DNA from: J061 sp003695725 [NCBI: Candidatus Schekmanbacteria bacterium]
Lineage (GTDB): Bacteria > Schekmanbacteria > GWA2-38-11
Length of the DNA: 5,374 bases
Direction: 5' to 3'
Assembly: GCA_003695725.1 (NCBI GenBank)
Contig: RFHX01000291.1
Coordinates: 1-5,374 of the forward strand
A program made the translations under genes and the position numbers. Shown here piece by piece: positions 1-5,371 of this stretch (the stretch's first letter is position 1; each line of letters opens with the position of its first letter). Below the pieces are notes generated by a model. The model was not told the origin of the DNA. It was given only the letters and a program-made list of their open reading frames with translations, and did no database searches.

Positions 1-2
1 AT

Positions 3-1304
3 TTCCTTAGAGAGATGTCTGATTTAATAGACAGATATAGATTTACTTCATTTATGGCTCCGCGTGGTCACGGCAAGACTTTTTTAATCTTAGGAAAGGT
101 AATACACTTAATCTTTTTTAATAGGGGAAAAAAGGTCTTGTTCGTTTCTGATAAGAAGGAGCAGGCGTCCGATAACTTGAATACGTTACGTAGTTTAATA
201 GAGGAAAATGAGTTATTGAAAGAAGCCCTTGTACCAGAGACTAAATTAGAAGGAGATTGGTCTAAAACTAAGATAGAAACTAAGACCGGATGTTCAATTG
301 TTGTTAGGGCGAATTCTCCTTCCGTGAGGGGTGGACATTATGATTTTGTATTTTGTGATGAGGCTGGAGAGTATTCTGATTTATCTAATTTTTATTCAGT
401 CATTCAACCAACGGTTACTGCGAGAAAGGGCAAAATCGTAGTTATCGGTACACCAACAAGCAAAATAGATTTGCTTCATGAACTATCATCGGAGGATAGT
501 AGATATGTATCTAGGAAATATCAAGCTATTAAAGCGAATGGTGAGGCACTTGCACCAGACCGGATTCCATTAGATGAACTTATGGAAATTAAGAAGGACT
601 TAGAACGAAAGGGAAAGATGCTTGAGTGGGAGAGAGAATATATGTGTAATCCTATCTCGTCTGATGCCGGGTTGTTTGATTATGATAATATAATTAAATC
701 AACTGACCCAAATGCTACCTTGATTTCCGTTGGCGAGCCGAATAAGAGATATTTTATGGGTGCGGATTTTGCTATATCTAAGAAAGCAAAGGCAGATTAT
801 TCTGTGTTTTTAGTAATTGAAGTTGATAATAACAATAATCGTAGGATTGTATCTATTGAAAGGAACAAAGGAGAATCATTTTCTGCACAGTCTGAAAGAT
901 TTATTAGGATGTATAATAATTTTAATGTTATAAAGGCGTGCATTGATGAGAGTAACATAGGGCATGTGTTTTTTGAAAAATTCAGTCAAGAGGGATTAGT
1001 CGTTTCTGGTAGGAGTTTTAAGGCAGGTAAGGGGGAAGGAAGTAGAGAGGATTTATTAGTAAGGTTAGCAACCCTAATAGAAAACGGTAAGGTAATTTTT
1101 CCATATAAAAAAGACGATCCCAAAACATATAATTTAATTAGGGAATTAATTTCAGAATTAATATCATTTACTTATAAGATAACTCCATCAGGTAGGGGCA
1201 GTTGGCAGAGTTCTGGTGCCCATGATGATATGGTGATGGCTTTAGCCTTGGCAGTTGATGCGGCAGGGAGGGATTATGGTCAAGTTTCATTAGAAATTAT
1301 ATGA
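3..1304 (+). CDS. terL: Phage terminase large subunit (ATPase/nuclease), 5'-partial
   Basis: DNA-packaging motor: an N-terminal ATPase pumps viral DNA into the prohead and a C-terminal RNase H-like nuclease cuts the concatemer. Counting the Met codon at 15 as residue 1, a Walker A-type loop PRGHGKT lies at 16-22, Walker B with its catalytic acid (FVFCDE) at 111-116, and a coupling motif (VIGTPTS) at 143-149. The nuclease half shows GADFA (Asp251), ACIDES (Asp311/Glu312) and AHDDM (Asp404/405), the usual three acidic clusters. The frame is open to the left edge (codons for F-L-R-E precede that Met). Walker A would lie only about 15 residues from the Met, and no Shine-Dalgarno is visible before it. 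I infer that this Met is internal and that the start, plus perhaps 30-80 residues, lies off the window. The stop is TGA at 1302-1304. Arginine codons are 12 AGG and 8 AGA out of 25. A small terminase subunit is not in view. Confidence 0.95.
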   Translation, partial: FLREMSDLIDRYRFTSFMAPRGHGKTFLILGKVIHLIFFNRGKKVLFVSDKKEQASDNLNTLRSLIEENELLKEALVPETKLEGDWSKTKIETKTGCSIVVRANSPSVRGGHYDFVFCDEAGEYSDLSNFYSVIQPTVTARKGKIVVIGTPTSKIDLLHELSSEDSRYVSRKYQAIKANGEALAPDRIPLDELMEIKKDLERKGKMLEWEREYMCNPISSDAGLFDYDNIIKSTDPNATLISVGEPNKRYFMGADFAISKKAKADYSVFLVIEVDNNNNRRIVSIERNKGESFSAQSERFIRMYNNFNVIKACIDESNIGHVFFEKFSQEGLVVSGRSFKAGKGEGSREDLLVRLATLIENGKVIFPYKKDDPKTYNLIRELISELISFTYKITPSGRGSWQSSGAHDDMVMALALAVDAAGRDYGQVSLEII

Positions 1305-1321
1305 TTTTACGCACTTTTACT

Positions 1322-1335
1322 GAAAGATTTAAATA
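1322..1335 (+). promoter_or_regulatory. Possible archaeal BRE/TATA promoter for the portal-capsid operon
   Basis: In the only sizeable intergenic gap, GAAAGA (1322-1327) is followed at once by TTTAAATA (1328-1335). This resembles the archaeal BRE plus TATA (box A) arrangement. Initiation about 25 bases downstream would fall near 1356-1358, giving a leader of roughly 15 bases that still contains the GGTG ribosome binding site before the ATG at 1372. The spacing is coherent, but the region is so AT-rich that a chance match is quite possible, and the call depends on an archaeal host. Confidence 0.35.
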
Positions 1336-1339
1336 TGAG

Positions 1340-1355
1340 TTTATACATATATAAA
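1340..1355. repeat. Short perfect inverted repeat in the terminase-portal gap
   Basis: TTTATA (1340-1345) and TATAAA (1350-1355) are exact reverse complements separated by CATA. The element lies between the possible TATA box and the portal start, overlapping where transcription would begin, so it could be an operator-like dyad. It is only 6 bp per arm and entirely A/T apart from the loop C, so it may be a by-product of composition. It is too weak to act as a terminator hairpin. Confidence 0.3.
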
Positions 1356-1362
1356 TATAATT

Positions 1363-1366
1363 GGTG
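1363..1366 (+). promoter_or_regulatory. Ribosome binding site deciding the portal start (GGTG)
   Basis: GGTG matches the anti-Shine-Dalgarno (CACC) at the 3' end of 16S rRNA and lies 5 bases before the ATG at 1372. It overlaps the alternative GTG start at 1366, so it cannot serve that codon. This favours the ATG. Confidence 0.5.
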
Positions 1367-1371
1367 TGGCC

Positions 1372-2802
1372 ATGGCATGGTATGATAGAGTTTTAGATAG
1401 ATTGGGGATTAGCAAGTCTACAAGACAACAAGGTTTTTCTGGTAGTGGGCAGTCTTTTTTTACTTCTGATGATGCTAATAATATTCTTATTGGAGAAAAT
1501 ATCGGCGCTGCTGATAAGGAACTGTGGACTAGTGAATCTGCCACGGTAGATACATTATATGAAGTTCTTAAGCGGTCTCCTGAAGTTGTAGGAATTATAA
1601 AGGTTTTGGTTGAAGATGTTTTAAGCGATGGTTGGAGGTTTGAGGGTAGTGCTTCTGCTGTAAAAAGGGCGAAGAAAGCGGAAATAAATCTTAATTTCTT
1701 TAAGGTATTATCTGATGCATTGTGGGATTTATTTATTACTGGTGACGCATACATATTAAAACTATCTATTGATAGGAAGGATGTTGCTAGGTCAATTTCT
1801 AATAAACTTAAGAGTAAAGGATACGTATTTAAAAATAAAAAACTTGAGAAAGAGTTCATAGATGGAATTTTGGAGGAGCTGCCATCAGAAACTAAGGGAT
1901 TACAATTATTAAAGAGCTCTACTATTGTTGGTGATTTTGATGAATATGGTAATGTTAGGAAGTGGATTCAGAAAGTCCCCGGAACAGAAAAGACACTAGA
2001 GTTTAGTCCAGATGATGTTATTCACTTGTCCTTGATTAATCTTGGTGGTGGAGTGTATGGTTTTTCTCCATTACAAACTTTATTATCAGATATAGGAACT
2101 TTATTATATGCTAAAGAATCGGCAGGGAAGGTATTTGAGAATCAAGGAATTCCTCCGGTGGTATGGAATTTACCTGAAGCATCTGGAGAAGATGATAGAA
2201 ATTATCAAGTATTGAAAAATCAATTAAAGAACATAAAGAAATTCAAAAATAGATATTCTGACATAATAACTACTGGAAAAGTAGAAACAATACAAGTTAG
2301 AGCATCACAGTTAAATGAGATGCAATTTAAGGATTTAATAGTTCATTTCACTAATTTAATACTCTTTGCGTGGGGGGTTCCTGCACATAGGGTCCCTTTC
2401 ATCCAAGCTAAAACCACAATTTTCCCTAAGGAGAGTAATGACGGGTACTTTAAGTCAATCGCATATATCCAGAAATTACTTGAGCCACAACTTAATGTTG
2501 GGCTATGGTCTGAATTTAAAGTATCTATGACATTTAATAAGTCATATAGGATAGATGAACTTAGGGAAGCTAATATTAATGCTATTTTGTGGGATAGGGG
2601 CGGTCAAAGTATAGAGGAAGGAAGGGAGAGGATGGGCCTCCCACCAAAGATACCCAAAGACCATACAATGCCACACAATTTAAAACAAGGAATATTTACT
2701 CGGTTTGATGAGAACCGAGATAATAGACAACAAAGGGGAGATATGTCTGACATAGAACAGGACACAAATACTCCACAATTTCAAGATAATAAGGTAAGAT
2801 AA
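1372..2802 (+). CDS. Phage portal protein (HK97/SPP1-type fold)
   Basis: Forms the dodecameric ring at one capsid vertex through which the terminase pumps DNA and to which the neck and tail attach. The protein is 476 residues, the usual portal size. Family-like stretches are a helical N-terminal half with a LWDLFITGDAYI segment (about residues 117-128), an SAGKVFENQGIPPVV segment (about 248-262), and a stem/crown region with ILFAWGVPAHRV (about 330-341), followed by LWDRGGQSIEEGRERMGLPP, typical of the C-terminal part of Phage_portal (PF04860-like) proteins. The last 30 or so residues are polar and Gln/Asn/Asp-rich, probably a flexible tail. A GTG at 1366 would add two residues, but the GGTG ribosome binding site fits the ATG at 1372. 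The gene follows the terminase after a 67-base gap and ends one base before the next start, so the two are probably translationally coupled. The family is clear; the subfamily is not resolved. Confidence 0.92.
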   Translation: MAWYDRVLDRLGISKSTRQQGFSGSGQSFFTSDDANNILIGENIGAADKELWTSESATVDTLYEVLKRSPEVVGIIKVLVEDVLSDGWRFEGSASAVKRAKKAEINLNFFKVLSDALWDLFITGDAYILKLSIDRKDVARSISNKLKSKGYVFKNKKLEKEFIDGILEELPSETKGLQLLKSSTIVGDFDEYGNVRKWIQKVPGTEKTLEFSPDDVIHLSLINLGGGVYGFSPLQTLLSDIGTLLYAKESAGKVFENQGIPPVVWNLPEASGEDDRNYQVLKNQLKNIKKFKNRYSDIITTGKVETIQVRASQLNEMQFKDLIVHFTNLILFAWGVPAHRVPFIQAKTTIFPKESNDGYFKSIAYIQKLLEPQLNVGLWSEFKVSMTFNKSYRIDELREANINAILWDRGGQSIEEGRERMGLPPKIPKDHTMPHNLKQGIFTRFDENRDNRQQRGDMSDIEQDTNTPQFQDNKVR

Positions 2803-2803
2803 A

Positions 2804-3091
2804 ATGATAATAAAAGTTAAAAATAAGGCGGATTTTGATAGATTATCTGCAGAGTGGGGATTAGTACATTTTAAAGAAACAGAGAACACATTTGAACTAT
2901 ATGTGTTTAAGTTTGGCGTCGGTTACTTATATGTGGTCGATAAGTCTGAAGTTGATGTTGATGCCTTTAGGGATATGTTGGTTAGTGTTGGAGTTGGTGG
3001 AATAGAAATAGAAGAAATAAGATTTAGTGAGGTAAAAGATGCCATTGCCGAAACCGAAGGAAGGGGAAGCGAAGAACCAATACATAAGTAG
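2804..3091 (+). CDS. Unrecognised 95-aa protein between portal and protease
   Basis: I do not recognise this family. The protein is small, acidic and apparently soluble, with no signal peptide or convincing membrane segment. The pattern suggests a compact alpha/beta fold: an N-terminal strand (IIKVKN), a helix (residues about 8-18), strands around residues 20-24 and 28-44 (TFELYVFKFGVGYLYVVD), a second helix (51-60, DVDAFRDMLV), and a last strand (66-72, GIEIEEI). The start ATG is one base after the portal stop, preceded by AAGGT (2791-2795) with 8 bases spacing. Its last 53 bases, encoding a charged tail, overlap the start of the protease gene in another frame and contain that gene's ribosome binding site nearby. 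Its position between portal and protease suggests a role in head assembly or regulation of the protease, but that is inference only. Confidence 0.75.
   Translation: MIIKVKNKADFDRLSAEWGLVHFKETENTFELYVFKFGVGYLYVVDKSEVDVDAFRDMLVSVGVGGIEIEEIRFSEVKDAIAETEGRGSEEPIHK
3029..3033 (+). promoter_or_regulatory. Ribosome binding site for the protease gene (GAGGT)
   Basis: GAGGT, within GTGAGGT at 3027-3033, lies 5 bases before the ATG at 3039 and inside the coding region of the preceding 95-aa gene. It supports the 53-base gene overlap being real rather than an over-extended start. Confidence 0.65.
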
Positions 3092-3647
3092 GTGTGTTAG
3101 TTTTTTAATGAATGAGAAACCAGAAATGAATCGTAAACAGGCAGTGGCTATTTGTTATAATGAGTGGGAAGAAAAAAATAGCAATAAGGGGGTGGGGACT
3201 ATGAATGTTGAGTCTGGGGGATTTCCTATTGAAAAGTCATTTAATGTTTTTGTTCCAGTAACTAAGTCCTTCATAGAAAAGGACATAGACGGTATTGAAA
3301 GGAGATATATTGAAGTTACTGTATCTGGTCTTAAGGAAGACAGGGACGGAGAAAAGATGTCTCAGCAGGCAATAAATAAGATGATACAGGCATTTAAAGA
3401 AAATAGAATTCCTGCTTTTAATAACCACGGATATGATAAAAATGGAAATAGAATATACGATTGGAGGGACATTGTTGGTAAGTGGGTTGATGCTTGGCAA
3501 GAGGGAGATAGGCTTGTTGCTAGAATGCAAATTAATATGTCTAATCCGGATGGGGAACGTTTATGGAAGTATGCTCATCATGAGGGAATGCCTATTGGTT
3601 TTTCAATTGGGGGAAGAGTTTTAGATAAAACAGAGGTGGATGAATAA
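3039..3647 (+). CDS. Prohead maturation protease, N-terminal part (His/Ser half of a split enzyme)
   Basis: Capsid maturation protease of the HK97-type/XkdF-like group, expected to digest the scaffold inside the prohead. Residues 1-46 form a separate small module beginning MPLPKPKEGE, with ISRC (Cys19) and AICYNEW (Cys39), a motif seen at the head of many phage prohead proteins. The protease part begins near residue 65. NVFVPVTKSF starts the first strand, Asn-Asn-His-Gly (His130) is the likely catalytic His, IVGKWVDAW (145-153) is a core strand, and PIGFSIGGRV (185-194) holds the likely catalytic Ser189. The protein stops at residue 202, just where family members continue into the conserved D-L-x-E strand. 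That strand opens the next gene, which starts on the last base of this stop codon (TAATG). A second in-frame ATG at 3201 (residue 55) has its own ribosome binding site and may give a form lacking the Cys module. The family is well supported; activity of this half alone is doubtful. Confidence 0.85.
   Translation: MPLPKPKEGEAKNQYISRCVSFLMNEKPEMNRKQAVAICYNEWEEKNSNKGVGTMNVESGGFPIEKSFNVFVPVTKSFIEKDIDGIERRYIEVTVSGLKEDRDGEKMSQQAINKMIQAFKENRIPAFNNHGYDKNGNRIYDWRDIVGKWVDAWQEGDRLVARMQINMSNPDGERLWKYAHHEGMPIGFSIGGRVLDKTEVDE
3191..3194 (+). promoter_or_regulatory. Internal ribosome binding site before an in-frame ATG in the protease
   Basis: GGTG within a G-rich run (3188-3198) lies 6 bases before the in-frame ATG at 3201. 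Initiation there would yield residues 55-202, the protease part without the N-terminal MPLPKP/ISRC module, 148 residues long. The boundary coincides with the linker between the two modules, which makes an alternative start plausible. Confidence 0.4.
3633..3638 (+). promoter_or_regulatory. Ribosome binding site at the protease split (GAGGTG)
   Basis: GAGGTG, written in the codons for Glu199-Val200 of the upstream protease half, lies 8 bases before the ATG at 3647. It is a six-base match to the 16S anti-Shine-Dalgarno. Together with the TAATG overlap it makes 3647 a well-equipped start fed both by direct initiation and by reinitiation from upstream. Confidence 0.65.
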
Positions 3648-4486
3648 TGGCAAGAAGAAAAATACCGGTTTATTTGGATATAGATTTATTGGAATGTAGC
3701 CCTGTTGGTATTCCTTCTTATCCCGATGCTCATAAAGGAATTATGGAACAGATTAGTAAAGCAAAGTGGACGACAGCATATATTAATGATTTACCAGATA
3801 GCAGTTTTGCTGTCATAGAGCGAGGGGGCAAAAAGGATTCTGAGGGCAAGACGGTTCCTAGAACCTATCGTCACCTACCATATAAGGATGCCGATGGCAA
3901 AGTCGATTTACCACACCTTAGAAATGCGTTAGCAAGAATGAATCAGATTGTTGCGGTTAGTCCAGATGATTCTACTGATAGGATTAGGGCGGCTGCTAAG
4001 CGAGTTCTTAGTTCTGTCGCTGAGAGATACTTAAAAACACAACAGGAGGAAAAAATGGCAAAGGATGTTTTAAAACAAGAGGGTTCTGAAATGGTTGAAC
4101 AGCCTTCTGAGAAAGAACAACCTGCAGAACCAGATAAGAAGGAAGAAGTTAGTGAGGAAGTAGCCCAAACCGAGACTACATTACAAGAAGAAACAACAGC
4201 AGAAAGCGAACAAAAAGAAGCAAGTAATTCCGTTGAGGACCTTAAGAAAGAATTTAATACGGTTAAGAAGGAGTTGGACGAATTAAAGGAACTAAAGAAA
4301 GGATTAATAGCGGAGTTGAATAAAACCTTAGATGAGATACGAGTTTTAAGAAAGGGCTATTCTGACTTGGATAAAAATGTTTCTAGTGATATTGAAGTAC
4401 CTAAATATGAGAAGGGAATGGATGAAAATAAGTTTTTTGAGAAGGTTGGTTTGGCATTAGAGAAGAGTGGACTATTTAAAGTTTAA
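3647..4486 (+). CDS. Protease C-terminal strand + DUF6582-like domain + coiled-coil scaffold
   Basis: A 279-residue composite protein. Residues about 6-28 (VYLDIDLLECSPVGIP, then SYPDA) are the D-L-x-E-x-S strand and P-x-x-P-x-A turn that normally end an HK97-type protease, so this piece completes the enzyme begun upstream; Glu16 is the candidate third catalytic residue. Residues about 41-130 resemble the DUF6582 module found in phage head proteins, with LPDSSFAVIE (49-58), RTYRHLPYKDADG (72-84) and VDLPHLRNALARM (86-98). From 137 the protein is a typical scaffold: an acidic, Glu/Gln/Thr-rich disordered stretch to about 192, a heptad-like Lys/Glu/Leu coiled coil (about 194-236), and a short C-terminal helix (about 258-279) ending FKV, likely to touch the capsid subunit. 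The start is set by GAGGTG (3633-3638) and TAATG coupling. An internal start at 4055 probably makes the scaffold alone. The domain name DUF6582 is from memory and should be verified. Confidence 0.8.
   Translation: MARRKIPVYLDIDLLECSPVGIPSYPDAHKGIMEQISKAKWTTAYINDLPDSSFAVIERGGKKDSEGKTVPRTYRHLPYKDADGKVDLPHLRNALARMNQIVAVSPDDSTDRIRAAAKRVLSSVAERYLKTQQEEKMAKDVLKQEGSEMVEQPSEKEQPAEPDKKEEVSEEVAQTETTLQEETTAESEQKEASNSVEDLKKEFNTVKKELDELKELKKGLIAELNKTLDEIRVLRKGYSDLDKNVSSDIEVPKYEKGMDENKFFEKVGLALEKSGLFKV
4044..4049 (+). promoter_or_regulatory. Internal ribosome binding site for a nested scaffold (AGGAGG)
   Basis: AGGAGG followed by five A bases leads to the in-frame ATG at 4055. This is one of the best Shine-Dalgarno matches in the window and sits exactly at the border between the DUF6582-like domain and the acidic scaffold. 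In the reading frame it encodes Gln-Glu-Glu within a hydrophilic linker, so the sequence was free to evolve as a start signal. Confidence 0.6.
4055..4486 (+). CDS. Predicted nested in-frame capsid scaffolding protein
   Basis: This is an internal translation start in the protease/scaffold gene, sharing its frame and stop. It would give a 143-residue protein (beginning MAKDVLKQEG) made only of the scaffold: an acidic Glu/Gln/Thr-rich segment, a coiled coil, and a C-terminal helix. AGGAGG at 4044-4049, with 5 bases spacing, is a stronger initiation signal than those of several annotated starts here. The known parallel is lambda Nu3, made from an internal start within protease gene C. In that arrangement abundant scaffold is produced alongside a few protease-scaffold fusions, which are carried into the prohead by the shared scaffold part. 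The signal is directly visible; production of the protein is inferred. Confidence 0.55.
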   Translation: MAKDVLKQEGSEMVEQPSEKEQPAEPDKKEEVSEEVAQTETTLQEETTAESEQKEASNSVEDLKKEFNTVKKELDELKELKKGLIAELNKTLDEIRVLRKGYSDLDKNVSSDIEVPKYEKGMDENKFFEKVGLALEKSGLFKV

Positions 4487-4487
4487 T

Positions 4488-4499
4488 GGAGGTAAAGGA
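4488..4499 (+). promoter_or_regulatory. Ribosome binding region of the capsid gene (GGAGGT plus AAGGA)
   Basis: GGAGGT (4488-4493) lies 11 bases before the capsid ATG, rather far, and a second weaker site AAGGA (4495-4499) lies 5 bases before it. Two adjacent sites in the 18-base gap fit strong translation of the most abundant structural protein. The preceding gene is in the same frame, but two stop codons (4484 and 4493) separate them. Confidence 0.6.
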
Positions 4500-4504
4500 T
4501 AAAA

Positions 4505-5371
4505 ATGGCTAACATACTTAAAGCATTGTCCGAAGGAACCGATGCAGCAGGTGGGTTCATTGTACCTGAAGAGTTAAGTAAAGAAATCTTAGCATACATT
4601 CAGGACAATGCAGTAACCTTACCTGACTTACAAAGGGTTCCAATGGGCTCAGATGAATTAAGGCTACCTAAATTAGTTGGAGGTAGTACTGCAAGATGGA
4701 TAGGTGAAAGTACAACAATAACTGGAGCAGACATTACATTTGGAAGGACAACAATGAGTGCTAAAAAGGTTGCAGCATTAATGACAGCATCAACTGAATT
4801 GTTAGAAGACGCACCACAATCAGTTGCTGCAATTATATCAGAACAAATGGGTAAAGATTTAGCACTTGCAATAGATGGAGAAATCTTAGGTTCTGATACA
4901 ACAAACTTCGCAGATGCTCTTGGAGCAGTAGGAAATGCTACAAATACAGTTTCTGCTGGAACATTAAGTTGGACTACATTAATTAACGCACAACACGAAA
5001 TTTTAGCAGATAAACACCCAGCACCAGATGTAATGTATACACACCCAAATAACATCAAAACATTGAAACTATTGACTGACGGAAACGCTAGACCTATATT
5101 TGACGAGGCAACATTTGGAAGCCCATTATTAAGAGACGGAGCAATCGGAACAATTGCAGGAATGGCAGTTAAACCAACCACCCAATTAACCGCATCTAGT
5201 ATGATTGTGGGAGTAAAGGGAAGGTTTGGTTACTATGCTGTAAGAAGGAATCTTAAATTCAATAGATTCTATCAAATAGGAACCGACGACTGGGTATTCC
5301 AAGCAAATATGAGAGTTGCATTCGCAGCAAAGTACAAAGATGCATACTGTTTAATACACAGTATAGCATAA
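4505..5371 (+). CDS. Major capsid protein, HK97 fold, without delta domain
   Basis: Building block of the icosahedral shell; 288 residues, complete, ending TAA three bases before the window edge. The N-terminal GTDAAGGFIVPEE (11-23) is the signature that in HK97-type capsid proteins follows the cleaved delta domain. The segment from about 54 to 85 (RLPKLVGGSTARWIGES and onward) is the extended E-loop. STELLEDAP (96-104) opens the spine-helix region, and the C-terminal NRFYQIGTDDWVFQANMRVAF (about 256-276) gives the closing P-domain strands. The length matches the mature HK97 subunit (about 280 residues), so no N-terminal scaffold is encoded here; the preceding gene supplies it. Codon use differs sharply from the neighbours: about 33 GCA and 8 GCT for alanine, no GCC or GCG seen, more TTC and AAC, and C exceeding G on the coding strand. 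This fits selection for high expression or a separate ancestry. No clear crosslinking Lys/Asn pair can be assigned by eye. Confidence 0.95.
   Translation: MANILKALSEGTDAAGGFIVPEELSKEILAYIQDNAVTLPDLQRVPMGSDELRLPKLVGGSTARWIGESTTITGADITFGRTTMSAKKVAALMTASTELLEDAPQSVAAIISEQMGKDLALAIDGEILGSDTTNFADALGAVGNATNTVSAGTLSWTTLINAQHEILADKHPAPDVMYTHPNNIKTLKLLTDGNARPIFDEATFGSPLLRDGAIGTIAGMAVKPTTQLTASSMIVGVKGRFGYYAVRRNLKFNRFYQIGTDDWVFQANMRVAFAAKYKDAYCLIHSIA

Noticed and set aside
1305-1340. Transcription terminator after the terminase gene
   Set aside because: There is no GC-containing hairpin followed by a T run; only scattered T-rich bases are present.
1356-1361. Perfect bacterial -10 hexamer TATAAT
   Set aside because: There is no -35 hexamer at the right distance (1333-1338 reads atatga), and the start would fall around 1367-1369, cutting off the GGTG ribosome binding site. 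It is expected by chance in such an A/T run.
1366-1371. GTG at 1366 as the portal start
   Set aside because: The only ribosome binding site, GGTG, overlaps this codon; the ATG two codons later has correct spacing.
1341-1859. Long open frame on the minus strand opposite the start of the portal gene (172 codons)
   Set aside because: It runs across the intergenic gap and antisense to a clearly recognisable portal; its Ser/Leu/Ile-rich translation looks like a shadow and matches no family I know.
2680-2889. Minus-strand open frame spanning the portal end and the 95-aa gene
   Set aside because: It is short, hydrophobic by chance of composition, and antisense to coupled genes with good ribosome binding sites.
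3237-3530. Minus-strand open frame inside the protease
   Set aside because: It is antisense to the conserved protease core and shows no recognisable domain.
3433-3624. Plus-strand 63-codon frame inside the protease in another phase
   Set aside because: It lies wholly within the conserved His-to-Ser region of the protease, has no convincing ribosome binding site, and its translation is not family-like.
3620-3650. Programmed -1 ribosomal frameshift joining the two protease parts
   Set aside because: The second frame has a TGA at 3641-3643, so slippage would have to occur within the last one or two codons before the TAA at 3645. No slippery heptamer is present there. The AAAA at 3627-3630 lies upstream of that TGA and would not fuse the products.
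4600-5181. Minus-strand open frame of 193 codons inside the capsid gene
   Set aside because: It is a shadow of the biased codon use of the capsid gene (GCA read backwards gives TGC, with few stops). The translation is a featureless Ala/Val/Pro/Ser mix, and the plus strand is a firm capsid protein.
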